The notes: generated by a model from the sequence alone, not told the origin. A DNA stretch of 64,000 nucleotides from Palsa-1248 sp963737835 (GCA_963737835.1 CAVTUH010000001.1:3410001-3474000); one strand, 5' to 3'. Counted from the stretch's first letter, positions 1 to 9,170 are shown. Translations and numbers: made by a program.

Positions 1-651
1 TGTGGTCGGCAATCCCGCCAGGATGATCGCCCACCAGCAGTTCTGGATGTCGATGACGAATTGTGCGTGTTCCCTGAGCGACCGGTCGGCACGGCTTGCG
101 TGTGCCCGGATGCGGTTTGCAGATACGCGATCCAAACAATGTTCCAGTGCCAGGAGATGGAGTTGGCCCGTGCGAACTTCCGCGAGAAGCGAAGCCCCGT
201 AGGGATGCCGTCGGCGAGCCAGAGCGGCGGCGAGTCGCGCAACCGTCGGCTCCGCGGCGAGTGCCAGCAACACGGCCTCAGGTAGCGCCCGCGTCGGCAC
301 GACCCCTGCTAACCGTGCGGCCACCGGGATCCCGACAACGACGCCGCGCACAAGGGCACGCACTGCGCGTCGCTCTTCTTCTTCGAACAACGCTGCGAGA
401 GCAGGCGCTCGCGGTCCTGCCCATTGCTGCAGCAGCGCCAGTCGCGCACCGACGAGCCGCGCCATCCCTCGTTCAACAACGCCCGCTTCGACCAGCGCCG
501 ATCCCGTCTGTGCCGCCTGACCCAGCTCGCCCACTGTGATCGCGGCGATCTCCGTGAGATCGGGCGCACTCGTCCACCGGCGCAGCCGCGCCCCGCCGAT
601 GAGTCGGGTGCTGAGGCCACGCGCCCGTGCATCCAGGTCGGCCCACAGCAT
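1..651 (-). CDS. ntpC: V/A-type ATPase subunit C (AC39/d-like), C-terminus outside window
   Basis: Subunit that caps the membrane rotor ring and docks the central stalk of the V/A-type ATPase. The frame is open from an ATG at 651 to the window edge (217 residues), so the C-terminal third is missing. It is alpha-helical and rich in Ala, Leu and Arg; near residue 205 it reads FVIDIQNCWWAII, similar to the helical core of AC39 proteins. Its ATG overlaps the stop of the upstream subunit E gene by one base (TGATG), pointing to coupled translation. Identity rests mainly on operon position (after I, K, E) because the sequence is weakly conserved. The catalytic A and B subunits should follow outside the window. 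Confidence 0.72.
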   Translation of the reverse strand, partial: MLWADLDARARGLSTRLIGGARLRRWTSAPDLTEIAAITVGELGQAAQTGSALVEAGVVERGMARLVGARLALLQQWAGPRAPALAALFEEEERRAVRALVRGVVVGIPVAARLAGVVPTRALPEAVLLALAAEPTVARLAAALARRRHPYGASLLAEVRTGQLHLLALEHCLDRVSANRIRAHASRADRSLREHAQFVIDIQNCWWAIILAGLPTT

Positions 652-1256
652 CACTGTGTAAGCTCCCCCGCGAGACCTCTCACGAGCTCGGCCGCGATCG
701 CGCGCCACATACGATCCAAACGTGCATCCAGCGTGTTATCGATCGTGAGACGACCGGTCGGCGACTCCATACGGACACCGGCAACGATCGTCGGATCTGA
801 TACGACATTGACTGTACCCCGCGCGGCGACCAGCCGCTGCACCGACTCGACCAAGGTGGGCTGACAACGGATCGTGACCGGGCCGGGGGGCAGGTACTCC
901 CAGGCTTCGTCGAGAAGCGTTGCGACCCGGGAGTCGGTTGCCTCTCCGATCAGCGCGCGAGGGAGCTGAGCGACAGTGGCCTGGATGACCCGCGCGAGCA
1001 GTCGTTCCCGCGCATCGAACACCGACCGACGGGCCGCCCACCGAGCGGCGGCCAGACGTCGACCGTTCGCCGCACGCAACTCGTGCTTCTTGGCCTCGAC
1101 GTGCGCGCTGATCGCGCTTTGCGCCTCCACATCCGCCGCCGCGCGGATGTGCGCTGCGTCGGCTGCACCCGCGTCGCGAATCTGCTGCGCTTCTGCATCG
1201 CCTTGGCGCTCGACAACCTCGAGAAGCAATGGCGTGGCCTCCACGTCAACCCCCAC
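651..1256 (-). CDS. ntpE: V/A-type ATPase subunit E (peripheral stalk)
   Basis: Peripheral-stalk subunit that holds the catalytic head against the membrane stator. The 201-residue protein has a long charged, Ala-rich N-terminal helix (about residues 15-95, many Glu, Ala, Arg) followed by a globular C-terminal domain, which is the usual subunit E build and length. It starts with GTG and overlaps the end of the proteolipid gene by 11 bases; its stop overlaps the start of subunit C. Assignment combines architecture and gene order, as subunit E sequences diverge strongly. Confidence 0.78.
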   Translation of the reverse strand: MGVDVEATPLLLEVVERQGDAEAQQIRDAGAADAAHIRAAADVEAQSAISAHVEAKKHELRAANGRRLAAARWAARRSVFDARERLLARVIQATVAQLPRALIGEATDSRVATLLDEAWEYLPPGPVTIRCQPTLVESVQRLVAARGTVNVVSDPTIVAGVRMESPTGRLTIDNTLDARLDRMWRAIAAELVRGLAGELTQ

Positions 1257-1470
1257 CAGCTCGCAGCAGAATCACCATCGCGACCACGAAACCGAGAATG
1301 CCCATCGTCTCGGGGATCGCCACGAGAAGCACAATGGTCGTCGTCAGTTCCGGCTTTTCGGCAAGCGTGGCGGCTCCCGCAGCGCCGATACGCGACTGCG
1401 CCCAGGCCGTTGCCAGTGCCGCGAGACCCATGACGAGAGCCGCGCTCAGTGCTGCCCACATGTACGCCAT
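1246..1470 (-). CDS. ntpK: V/A-type ATPase proteolipid subunit K (rotor ring)
   Basis: Ion-carrying rotor subunit. The 74-residue protein is a two-helix hairpin: a first membrane segment at about residues 5-25, a short polar loop, and a second segment containing IPETMGILGF, where the Glu is the conserved ion-binding carboxylate. I chose the ATG at 1470 because GGAG lies about ten bases upstream; an ATG at 1503 in the same frame would add an 11-residue polar leader with no clear purpose. A single hairpin (not the duplicated 16-kDa form) is typical of bacterial enzymes. Whether it uses H+ or Na+ cannot be judged by eye. Confidence 0.88.
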   Translation of the reverse strand: MAYMWAALSAALVMGLAALATAWAQSRIGAAGAATLAEKPELTTTIVLLVAIPETMGILGFVVAMVILLRAGGG

Positions 1471-1505
1471 TGATCGATCTCCGGTGCCCCGATTGGATCC
1501 CACGT

Positions 1506-2594
1506 CTACACGGCACGTGCGTGTGCGAGCGGACGATAGGGCTCCCCGCCAGGGCTGTAGAATTGGTTGAAGAACTCCACGTAATGCAGACGAAGTGCCT
1601 GCAAAGTAGGACTGAACAACCCGAGCGCAAAATTGACTGTGTGGAAGAGCAGCGCGAAGGCGACGCCCACAACCACGCTGCCAGCCGTACCCACGAGTCT
1701 GTTCGCGACAGCAGCCATCATGACCGAGGCCGTGCCCAGGGCCATGACACGTGCATACGACATCACGTTCCCCACCGTTGACAAGAGCTCGATCGGCGCG
1801 AGCAACCCCTCAGCGAAGACGAGCACCGGAAACGCGACGAGTACTCCGATCACTGCCGGCGTAAACAGCGCCTTCGGCAACACCTCGAGCGCTGCAAGCA
1901 GAGCACACGCAATGAGCAGCAGCATGATCGCCGTGACGCCGTGACCGATCGCCTGTCGGCGCTCCCCCCGCCAGGATGCGACCGCACCGAGCATGAGCCC
2001 CAGGATGATGTGCGCGAGCCCGAGGCCTCCGGTGAGGGCAAGCGCAGCCAGCATCGAGCGCTCACGATCGATGAGCGGTCGCCAGGGTAACCACGCACGA
2101 CCAAAGGTCCCGAAGACCTCGCCAAAGACCAACCCGAAAATGATCGTGAACAGCGCGCACGGCAGCGCGATGTCGGAGGCGGTCCGCTGCCATGAGCCGG
2201 CCTTGGAGCGCGAGCGAAGCAATAGCGCGAGCAGCCCGAGAACGACCCCGTAGCCCGCATCGCCCAGCATGACGCCAAATACCAGTGGAAAGCAGACCGC
2301 CACGTACGGGGTGGGATCAATCGTGCCATAGCGGGGCAGGGGCATCATTCGCACAATGACCTCGAAGGGACGAAAGAGCGGCGGATTCGACAGCGTCACG
2401 GGAGCAGTCTCCGCCGCCCATTGGTCTCGCGCGATCGGCTGGATTACAACGACGTCCCCGAACGCGCGCGTGAGCCGGACTCGCAGGTCCGCAAGGGAGG
2501 AGCTCGGCACCCAACCCTCAAGCACAAACGCATGCGCGGTCGCGGCGCATTCTCGACTCCGCTTCCCGTTCGGCGAGGCAGTCATCGACGGCAC
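1506..2594 (-). CDS. ntpI: V/A-type ATPase subunit I, membrane half (frameshifted from the N-terminal half)
   Basis: Membrane stator subunit that forms the ion half-channels next to the K ring. This frame carries the end of the cytoplasmic domain (AFVLEGWVP, a family hallmark, near residue 22) and then about seven transmembrane helices with the typical FPLVFGVMLGDAGYG segment and YARVMALG helix. The family is normally one protein of about 600-650 residues; here the first half lies in another frame (2518-3387) and the two overlap. The reading frames would join with a one-base change at about 2535-2575. The stretch before AFVLEGWVP is probably out of frame, so the start at 2594 is unlikely to be real. 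Confidence 0.85.
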   Translation of the reverse strand: MPSMTASPNGKRSRECAATAHAFVLEGWVPSSSLADLRVRLTRAFGDVVVIQPIARDQWAAETAPVTLSNPPLFRPFEVIVRMMPLPRYGTIDPTPYVAVCFPLVFGVMLGDAGYGVVLGLLALLLRSRSKAGSWQRTASDIALPCALFTIIFGLVFGEVFGTFGRAWLPWRPLIDRERSMLAALALTGGLGLAHIILGLMLGAVASWRGERRQAIGHGVTAIMLLLIACALLAALEVLPKALFTPAVIGVLVAFPVLVFAEGLLAPIELLSTVGNVMSYARVMALGTASVMMAAVANRLVGTAGSVVVGVAFALLFHTVNFALGLFSPTLQALRLHYVEFFNQFYSPGGEPYRPLAHARAV

Positions 2595-3387
2595 GGCGCG
2601 CCGTTTCGAGCGCAGGCCGCGCCTCCTGCACCAGCGCCGCTAGCTCCTGGCGCACCGCGTCTAGCTGGCGATCGACACGATCGAGCCGCGCGTTGACGAG
2701 CGGGATTGCTTCCACCAGCGAGCGGCCGGCGTAGGCGGGTGGCACCCCGAGCTCGGGAACCCGCGCTTGCGCCAGCACAGGCTCCATGCGTTCGGCGGCG
2801 GCTGACGGAAGGACGACGAGCAGTGCAATGTCTCCGCCCGGCAGGTCGTGTATCAGGACACTGACGTCCGTGCCGGCGCGTTCGGTGAGAGCCGCGGCCA
2901 GCGCTTCAATCGTCACGCGCTCCCGCCCTGGAAGCACGAACGCATGTGTCACAAGGGTCGGCTGCCGTCCGATGCGCTCGAGAATGTCGCGAAAGACCAC
3001 CGAGAGATCACGGTACTTGATGAGCGCCGTGCGCTCGTCCGTCAGGGCCGTGGTGTTAGCCATGCGACGCTCGGCTTCACGGCGCCAGCGGTTCGCTTGG
3101 CGCGCAATCCCGGGGAGGGCCATCGAGACTGCCGCTAGCGAATCGGACGCAGGCATCCCAGGCGCAGTTGGCGGGAGCGCGTGGAGCGCGCCAGCGACAT
3201 CGCCTCGGATGCGATCCAGTTGTCGACGCAGCTTCCGTTCGCGCGCTGACAGTGGAAGCGGCGCGAACGCGGATCCGACTGGCATGTCGGCGACGTGAAG
3301 GAGGCCGAAGTCCTGGAGCGCAGCGAGGACCTCACGGACACGCGGTCTCGGCCCCATGACCCGCACCTTCGACATCTGCATGATCAT
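2518..3387 (-). CDS. ntpI: V/A-type ATPase subunit I, cytoplasmic N-terminal half (frameshifted)
   Basis: N-terminal cytoplasmic domain of the a/I subunit, which binds the peripheral stalks. It opens with MSKVRVMGPRP and LQDFGLLHVAD, typical of the family start, followed by two long helical arms (about residues 45-110 and 225-275) around a small alpha/beta domain. The frame runs into a stop just where LEGWVP should appear; that motif is in the next frame. The ATG at 3387 overlaps the stop of the upstream gene (ATGA). Either a real null mutation or an indel error; no slippery heptamer suggesting programmed frameshifting was seen. Confidence 0.83.
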   Translation of the reverse strand: MIMQMSKVRVMGPRPRVREVLAALQDFGLLHVADMPVGSAFAPLPLSARERKLRRQLDRIRGDVAGALHALPPTAPGMPASDSLAAVSMALPGIARQANRWRREAERRMANTTALTDERTALIKYRDLSVVFRDILERIGRQPTLVTHAFVLPGRERVTIEALAAALTERAGTDVSVLIHDLPGGDIALLVVLPSAAAERMEPVLAQARVPELGVPPAYAGRSLVEAIPLVNARLDRVDRQLDAVRQELAALVQEARPALETARRAVDDCLAEREAESRMRRDRACVCA

Positions 3388-3776
3388 GGGACTGTCGCCC
3401 CGAGTTGCGTCAACGGCTCCGGCGACTCTCCCAACAGTCGGCGGATGACGTATGCGGCGAGTTCCTGCACTCTCGCCTCGGTCAGTCCTTCGATCAGCTC
3501 GACCGTGCTCGCTGCGTCGCTCGCCATGCGTTTACACTCAGCGGTGACGCGAGCCTCCTCCTCCGCCTCGAGGGCGGCGATCGCTGCGCGCGAAGCTGTC
3601 TCGACAGACGCTCGCCGGGCCGCAGCGTCGGCCTCCGCCTGCGCGGTGGCGGCAATCGCTTGCGCCTTCGCTGCGGCGAGTTGCGCTTGGAGCCCCTCCT
3701 CGACCTGCAGGAGGTTCTGTAGCGCGTCCGTTGCGACGTTTTCGGGTTGTGCCGAAGCGGATTTGGTCTTTGCCAT
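3384..3776 (-). CDS. V/A-type ATPase peripheral-stalk subunit (G/H-like)
   Basis: Probable partner of subunit E in the peripheral stalk. The 130-residue protein is almost entirely one amphipathic helix, rich in Ala, Glu and Gln (about residues 10-100), with a short conserved-looking tail (VQELAAYVIRRLLGES). This build and its place as first gene before subunit I match the G/H subunit of archaeal-type enzymes. I prefer the ATG at 3776 (MAKTKSA); a start at 3791 would add five residues. First gene of the leftward operon, so the promoter should lie in 3780-3900, where an inverted repeat is found. Confidence 0.72.
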   Translation of the reverse strand: MAKTKSASAQPENVATDALQNLLQVEEGLQAQLAAAKAQAIAATAQAEADAAARRASVETASRAAIAALEAEEEARVTAECKRMASDAASTVELIEGLTEARVQELAAYVIRRLLGESPEPLTQLGATVP

Positions 3777-3855
3777 GGAGCGGCCGTCCACAGTTCGGTG
3801 CGCCCTGTACAGTCGCTCACAAGTGCCGCTCGGACTGTCGGGCTCGCGTGCACGG

Positions 3856-3878
3856 CCTGTCAGGGGTTGCCTGACAGG
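3856..3878 (-). promoter_or_regulatory. Inverted repeat (TGTCAGG box 1) upstream of the V-ATPase operon
   Basis: Perfect 9-bp arms CCTGTCAGG and CCTGACAGG separated by five bases. It lies 82 bases upstream of the first V-ATPase gene. The same 19-bp pattern recurs at 8326-8344 and 19975-19993, both near universal stress genes on the same strand, so an operator is more likely than a terminator. The cognate regulator is unknown. Confidence 0.55.
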
Positions 3879-3904
3879 ACCGGCCCGCTAGCGCTGTTCG
3901 GCCG

Positions 3905-4357
3905 TCAGCATGGACGAGGACGCTGTTCTCGCGTGCGTGCGCACACGGCTCGCGAGACACTCGCGAGATAACTCAGCGGCGGCGGGTCCTGCCATGTGAG
4001 CACAGACAGCGCAACCGGCCCAGTCGTTTCGGTTTGGCCGTTCGGATGGGTTCGGCGTACTTCGATCACCGCCGCATGCCGCGGCGCGCACCGAACCGCT
4101 ACCTGCGCACCAATCGTGTCATTCTCCTGTACTGTTCTCGCCCACACGGTCAACGTCGGGTTTGGGGAGGCGACGTCGGTACGTGTGAGCGTATTCCAAT
4201 CAACGGCTGTCCCCCGATCGTCGATCTCGGTCCAGTGATGGAGCGACTGGGCAGCCGCACTACGCACTCCGGCAAGGAAGAGGGCTGCCCCCACGAATAG
4301 CGCATGGCGAGCCCCGACTCGCGTGCCAACCAGCCGCCACCTTTTCCGCGCGTTCAT
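3905..4357 (-). CDS. Secreted protein, surface-adhesin-E-like
   Basis: 150-residue exported protein. A signal peptide spans about residues 1-36 (basic start, then FVGAALFLAGVRSAAAQ, ending in an AQ cleavage site). The mature part has the pattern W..I.D.G..VDW.TL......LTVWAR, then a Cys (VRC) and RRTHPNGQ, which resembles the small surface-adhesin E fold. There is a second Cys near the end (AVCART), so one disulfide is possible. Start chosen at 4357 (MNARKRW) because it begins a clean signal peptide. The gene stands alone between the V-ATPase promoter and a histidine kinase. Function unknown; the family match is by pattern only. Confidence 0.55.
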   Translation of the reverse strand: MNARKRWRLVGTRVGARHALFVGAALFLAGVRSAAAQSLHHWTEIDDRGTAVDWNTLTRTDVASPNPTLTVWARTVQENDTIGAQVAVRCAPRHAAVIEVRRTHPNGQTETTGPVALSVLTWQDPPPLSYLASVSRAVCARTREQRPRPC

Positions 4358-4626
4358 ACATCCTCCAACCGAGAGCCAGCCAAATGCAGCGTAGCTGCTC
4401 GAACGTTTTGATCTCTGACGTCCAACGTTTGCACTTTCGTCATCCGCCACTCTGCGGCTGCAACACTTTTGCAAGACCCAGCACACGTGACTCGGTTTCC
4501 CTAACTGTACGTTGAACGGCCTTGAAGGGCGCCGCCGCCAGGGTTTCACCCGGCCAATGTCAGGCAGGCGAGGACAGTGGGATGTGCCCGAGCGCGGGAG
4601 GCGCCAAACCGGGCGCCGCAGTGTTG

Positions 4627-7203
4627 CTAACCCTTTGCATCTGCGGCGGGCAACTCGAGTGCGAACGTGCTGCCCCGGCCTAGTGTGCTTTCTACCCAGA
4701 TGCGACCACCGTGGGCCTGAATGATTCCGCGTGCAATCGCCAGACCAAGCCCGGTGGACCGGATCCTGGTTCGACGACGACCGTGCCAGAACCGATCGAA
4801 CACGTGTACGAGATCCGCTGGAGCGATGCCGACGCCCGTGTCGGTTACTGCAACCGTGATCTTGTCATCGCGCTGTGCGACGCTAATCGTTACTATCCCG
4901 CCGGCGTCCGTAAACTTGAGCGCGTTGTTGACCAGATTACCAAGCACCTGCACAATGCGGTCTCGATCCACATCCGCCCTGGGAAGTCGGTCGAGCGCAC
5001 TGCGCTCGAGCACGAGCGCGATCCCCCGTTCGTCGGCAGCTCCACGAAACATGTCTTCGATTTGCTCCAGCAGGGGCTGAAGCAACTGCACCTTTCGGTC
5101 GAGCGACAATCGGCCGCTGTCGATGCTCGCGACGTCGAGCAGATCCTCGATGATGCGCGACATGAGCATCGTCGACTCCTGTACGAGCTCCACGAGCTCC
5201 CGCACGCTCTCAGGACTCGGAGGAGGATCTTCCCGCATCGCGCTCATGTACATCTTGATCGCGCTCAACGGATTCCGCAGATCGTGCGACACGACCGCGA
5301 GCGTCTCGTCGCGCGCCCCCACGGCCTGCCGCGTCCGCTGCAAGAGCATCGCGTTGTCGACGGCAAGCGCAATACGGCCTGCCGACTCCTCCGCGAGCAC
5401 GCGGTAGCTATCGTCATGACGGCGTCCGGCCGCTAACATGGCGAGGCTGAGTGCGCCCATTATCCGGTCGTGCGCCACGAGGGGCACAATCAGGATCGAT
5501 CCAACGTCGAGCGGCGATAGACCTTGTTGATAATCCGGGCGCTCGGCCAGCCCGGTCCAGCTTCCAATGCCGTCCGGTAGGAGCAGCGTCTGTCGCGTCC
5601 GCATGGCGTCCATCGTCGGCGAACGGTCATCCCACTTCAGGGGCCTCTCATCGCGGAAGCGCTGGATCTCGCGCGTCATGTCAATGTCGCGTGCAGCGAC
5701 CGCTGCGGTGAGCGGCAGGTCGTTCTCAACCAGATCAATGACACACACGTCGCCCAGCGTGGGCACCGCTCGCTCGGCAACCCGCTGCAGAACGGTCTGA
5801 TCCTGTATCAAATCGCCAAGCAGGCTTCCGATCTCCGCGAGAAACTGAAGTCCGTCCTCGGTGCGTCGCCGGTCGGTGATATCTCGCAACATCACCGTGA
5901 ACGTCCACTGCCCCCCACTCATATAGCGCGAGATCGAGGCCTCGGCCGGGAAGATCTCGCCGTTCTTCCGCCGCCCCAGGATCGTCGACCGTTCACCCAT
6001 GCGTCGCGCTGTCTGCGCGGACTTGGCAAACTCCGCGATGTCGGTGGCATGATGCCGTCGCAGATGTTCCGGCAGCAGCATGTCGAGTGGCTCCCCGATC
6101 GCTTCGTCCGCCGCGTACCCGAAGATGCGCTCGGCGCCCCAGTTGAACAGAGTAATTCGCTGTGTCTCGTCGATGGAGATGATCGCGTCCGTCGCGATAG
6201 CGATCGTGCCCGCGAGCTGCGCCTCGGCATTGCGATGCGCCTCCTCGGCTTTTTTTTGCAGCAACAAGGGACCGAGTTGTGCAGCGACGCCGGCTGCGGC
6301 CTGCGCGAGACGCGTATAGCGATCCCGGACATCAGCCATGTAGCAACTCAATACCGCCACCGCCTCTCCACGAGCCATCACTGGGATGGCGACCGCCGCT
6401 CGCAGCCCCGCCTGGGCGGCCAAAGAACCGCGCGTGAATTCCTGCGCGGCGCCCAACGAGTTGGCCCATACGGGTTCATGCCGCAGCCAGGCCGTCCCGG
6501 GCAGGCCTTCCCCCTTCTGGAATCGAAAGCCCGAGCCCTGGGCAATGAAGCCCTGTAGCCGCCGATCGGGTACAGCCCAAACAGCCGCGCGCGTCAGCCG
6601 CTCTTGGCCCCCAGCAACCGTCGACGGCACCCACGCTTCACCGAGCGACCATCCCCCGGCGGTGCACATCGTCTGGAGTGCAGCGGTCAGGGCAAGCTCC
6701 AGAGAGTCGGTCTGCCCAAGGGCGAGTGCAAGATCCGAGAACAGCCGGCTCTGGGTTTCCACACGCCGTTCTTCGGTGACCTCTCGCGCCTCCGCTACGA
6801 GCGCGACGCCACCACTCTCCGGATCCTCGAATCGCCGAATCGACCACGTGGACGTCCGCTCGCGCGCCGTCTCATCCAAGTCGTACTTGAGGGGAGCCTG
6901 GGAACCGGCGTTCGCCTCGTCGATCGCCCGCCGAAACCACGTAACGTCCTCCTGCGCGCCGATCAACGCCACGACGTCCCACAACCGCTGACCGACGATT
7001 GGCGCGTCGGTCTTCGCCACGAATTGCCGTCCAGCCGGATTCGCAGCGAGGATCACGCCTTCCCGAGAGAGCAAGTACATGGGATGCGGCAGCTGCGTGA
7101 ACGCCGCGCGCGACGCCACTTCCGACGATTCCGCCGCCTCTCGGGAACGTTCGTCGCTGAGTCGGCGGGCTGGGTTGGTCGTCATGGGTTCCATGGTGGG
7201 CAC
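4627..7203 (-). CDS. Multi-sensor PAS/GAF hybrid-type sensor histidine kinase
   Basis: Cytoplasmic sensor kinase of 858 residues with no membrane segment. Order: PAS (about 35-145), GAF (165-315), PAS with PAC (330-455, IISIDETQRITLFNWGAERIFGY), GAF (470-625), HisKA with VVSHDLRNPLSAIKMY (phospho-acceptor His near 650), and HATPase_c with NLVNNALKF (N box), DTGVGI (G1), VFDRFW (F) and GLGLAIARG (G2). No receiver domain and no response regulator is next to it, so the partner is elsewhere. The GTG at 7203 is used; ATGs at 7194 and 7185 are equally possible. GAF domains often bind heme, nucleotides or small ligands, but no ligand can be read here. Confidence 0.93.
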   Translation of the reverse strand: MPTMEPMTTNPARRLSDERSREAAESSEVASRAAFTQLPHPMYLLSREGVILAANPAGRQFVAKTDAPIVGQRLWDVVALIGAQEDVTWFRRAIDEANAGSQAPLKYDLDETARERTSTWSIRRFEDPESGGVALVAEAREVTEERRVETQSRLFSDLALALGQTDSLELALTAALQTMCTAGGWSLGEAWVPSTVAGGQERLTRAAVWAVPDRRLQGFIAQGSGFRFQKGEGLPGTAWLRHEPVWANSLGAAQEFTRGSLAAQAGLRAAVAIPVMARGEAVAVLSCYMADVRDRYTRLAQAAAGVAAQLGPLLLQKKAEEAHRNAEAQLAGTIAIATDAIISIDETQRITLFNWGAERIFGYAADEAIGEPLDMLLPEHLRRHHATDIAEFAKSAQTARRMGERSTILGRRKNGEIFPAEASISRYMSGGQWTFTVMLRDITDRRRTEDGLQFLAEIGSLLGDLIQDQTVLQRVAERAVPTLGDVCVIDLVENDLPLTAAVAARDIDMTREIQRFRDERPLKWDDRSPTMDAMRTRQTLLLPDGIGSWTGLAERPDYQQGLSPLDVGSILIVPLVAHDRIMGALSLAMLAAGRRHDDSYRVLAEESAGRIALAVDNAMLLQRTRQAVGARDETLAVVSHDLRNPLSAIKMYMSAMREDPPPSPESVRELVELVQESTMLMSRIIEDLLDVASIDSGRLSLDRKVQLLQPLLEQIEDMFRGAADERGIALVLERSALDRLPRADVDRDRIVQVLGNLVNNALKFTDAGGIVTISVAQRDDKITVAVTDTGVGIAPADLVHVFDRFWHGRRRTRIRSTGLGLAIARGIIQAHGGRIWVESTLGRGSTFALELPAADAKG

Positions 7204-7440
7204 CGAGATCGCGGACTAGCACTCCGGACTACGGCCCCAGCGACCTGCGCGTTGGGTGCCTACCCTGCAACCTCATGCGGCCGGCGATCGCCGCGAGGCA
7301 AACGAGGGTCTTTATCGCGGGAAACAGCAAACAAGATCCCGCATCCAGTGATGGATTCTAGCTTTGCGCCGCGATAGTCCGCAAGGCGACACAACGCGTC
7401 GCCTCCGATTGCGACAGGCGTCCGCATAACCCTGCCGTCA

Positions 7441-8328
7441 TCAGGGTGCGCTCGAAATCAGCGCGCTACATGGAGCCCCCTCGAGCAATCCACGCACTGT
7501 GGGCCCGACGGGCGTCGCGGCGACCCCCGCGGATGAAGATCGTCCGTGCCGGCCGAGCGATAGGAGGTCGGCCCCGTAACGCCGAGCAAAGGGGAACAGG
7601 ACGGGGAGCACGGCGCCTTTCAAGACCACCGACGTTACGGTAACCCCAGTCGGACCAACAAAGGTGTGCGTCAGAGCTTCGCACAACAGGCGCACGTGTC
7701 GCGGCACTGAGTCCGCCTCGCGAGCCTCCTCATCCCCTTGATGCACAAACACGAGCGCGAGCTCAGCGGGCGCCTCGAGCAACTCCATGGCGGCTACCGC
7801 GGCCGCGATGCTCGATCGGCCAAAGTCCACTGCCGCGACGCATTGGCGTGGGGGCCACACGGCGGCGTCCGGGACGAGTAGCACGGGGTGTCGGGTTGAG
7901 ACGGCGACTCGACAGGCGCGATCCGCGTAGGTCGGTCGCTCACCGGATCCCGCATCAGGGGCTGGTAGGACCACAATAGCGCGTCCGCGCCCGTCAGCCT
8001 GCCGGCCCACAGCCGAAGGAAGAGCAGTCGACGGCAAAGTTACGGCTTCGGAGCCGAATCGCGAAACAAGCGCTTGGACAACTCGAATGGCACCGGCAGC
8101 GTACGCGTCGCCGTCCGTCACCCCGATCACTGCATGGTGAGCGGAGGCGACCGTCCCCTCCGACCGATCGGCCACTGGAGAACTCTCTGATTGCGCTTCG
8201 CTGCTCAATGAGTCGTTTCCCGTCGCGGCCCGTACTCGCAATCCCGCCTGCTGCATCAACGTTGTCGCAACCTCGTGAAGTCGGCACGTCCTGTGTGCAG
8301 TGTGGATGGCGAGCCTGGATCGAGGCAT
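7441..8328 (-). CDS. Universal stress protein, tandem UspA-like domains
   Basis: 295-residue cytoplasmic protein with two Usp-like halves. The C-terminal half has the recognisable end GADLLSLGRHGRSS followed by VRGLLEGAPCSALI, close to the G-2X-G-9X-G ATP-loop region of UspA proteins; the N-terminal half is degenerate (about residues 60-155). Usp proteins act in stress survival and dormancy. The ATG at 8328 lies inside an inverted repeat, so the true start may be further in (an ATG at codon 25 exists). Its neighbour on the other strand is hsp20, sharing the 216-base divergent region. Confidence 0.8.
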   Translation of the reverse strand: MPRSRLAIHTAHRTCRLHEVATTLMQQAGLRVRAATGNDSLSSEAQSESSPVADRSEGTVASAHHAVIGVTDGDAYAAGAIRVVQALVSRFGSEAVTLPSTALPSAVGRQADGRGRAIVVLPAPDAGSGERPTYADRACRVAVSTRHPVLLVPDAAVWPPRQCVAAVDFGRSSIAAAVAAMELLEAPAELALVFVHQGDEEAREADSVPRHVRLLCEALTHTFVGPTGVTVTSVVLKGAVLPVLFPFARRYGADLLSLGRHGRSSSAGVAATPVGPTVRGLLEGAPCSALISSAP

Positions 8329-8344
8329 CAGGTGTTGCCTGACA
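8326..8344 (-). promoter_or_regulatory. TGTCAGG box 2 at the start of the universal stress gene
   Basis: CATCAGGTGTTGCCTGACA, with TCAGG/CCTGA arms around a five-base centre. Fourteen of its last bases match box 1 at 3858-3876 almost exactly. It overlaps the annotated usp start codon and lies 200 bases from hsp20, so it could serve either gene. Confidence 0.5.
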
Positions 8345-8544
8345 TGTACTCAGGGACGCCCCGACGCGGCGGGCGTTGAAGGCGTGTGCGCGAGAGTGTC
8401 CTCATTGATGAGAGGCAAAACCGCACGCGGCGACGGGCTCCGCCCGACTGCTTGTCGGTGCGGGACGGCGTACTATGACATTACGGTGAACGATGACTCA
8501 CCGTGGATTGAGTAAACGCATTCGCTCTATCGCAAGGAGGTGTT

Positions 8545-9030
8545 ATGACCAGCATCAAGATCCAGCGGGCACCAATGAAATTCGAGCGCGAGGTCGACCG
8601 GTTCCTGACAGAGGCACCGGGGCTGTTTCATTTCCCGTTCGGCCGGCTATTCGCGCCCGTCTTCTCCTTCACGTCACCTGAGAAAGCGGTCTCGTGGGCG
8701 CCGCTCGTCGAGATGACGGAGGTCAATGACAAGTACCTGATCACCGCAGAGGTACCAGGCCTGAAGAAGGAGGACATGAAGATCGAGTTCGCCGACGGCG
8801 TGCTCACAGTCAGTGGAGAGAAGAAGGAAGAGGTGAAGCAGGAGGAGGCGCGCTTCTACACGTTCGAGCGGTCGTACGGCTATTTCGAGCGAGTGTTCGC
8901 GTTCCCGACCGAGGTCGATGCTGACAAGATCGCGGCAACTGTTACCGACGGCGTGTTGAAGGTCGAAGTGCCCAAGGCACCAGTGCCAAAGGTGGAAGCC
9001 AAGAAGATCCCAGTCACCGAAGCGAAGTAG
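8545..9030 (+). CDS. Hsp20/alpha-crystallin small heat-shock protein
   Basis: ATP-independent holdase chaperone. 161 residues; the alpha-crystallin domain spans about residues 50-145: WAPLVEMTEVNDKYLITAEVPGLKKEDMKIEF, then GVLTVSGEKK, FERSYGYFERVFAFP and the diagnostic VTDGVLKVEVPK. The N-terminal arm is short and aromatic (FHFPFGRLF), and the tail carries KKIPVT, an I-P-V variant of the IXI oligomerisation motif. A strong AGGAGG lies six bases before the ATG. A stable hairpin follows at 9076-9122. No CIRCE element was seen upstream. Confidence 0.97.
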   Translation: MTSIKIQRAPMKFEREVDRFLTEAPGLFHFPFGRLFAPVFSFTSPEKAVSWAPLVEMTEVNDKYLITAEVPGLKKEDMKIEFADGVLTVSGEKKEEVKQEEARFYTFERSYGYFERVFAFPTEVDADKIAATVTDGVLKVEVPKAPVPKVEAKKIPVTEAK

Positions 9031-9075
9031 TCGTCTCATCGAGTCGAACGCGTCGCGCTGAGCGCGGCTGAGTAG

Positions 9076-9122
9076 TCGGCGGGGCCGGGCAAGGATTAGA
9101 TGCGCAGACTCGGCCCCGCCGA
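9076..9122 (+). terminator. Hairpin terminator after hsp20
   Basis: Perfect 12-bp GC-rich arms TCGGCGGGGCCG and CGGCCCCGCCGA with a 23-base loop, 46 bases after the hsp20 stop. There is no T-run, so it may be a factor-assisted terminator or mRNA stabiliser. Confidence 0.6.
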
Positions 9123-9170
9123 ATTACGAAGCGTGAGTTGGTTCGGGTGTCCTGGATTGATGAGGTGTGT

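Noticed and set aside
1506..3387. Programmed frameshifting in ATPase subunit I
   Set aside because: No slippery heptamer, stem-loop or internal Shine-Dalgarno was seen at the junction, and other genes nearby show the same sort of break.
8400..8545. A possible CIRCE or heat-shock promoter upstream of hsp20
   Set aside because: No TTAGCACTC/GAGTGCTAA pair and no convincing sigma-32-type hexamers were found.
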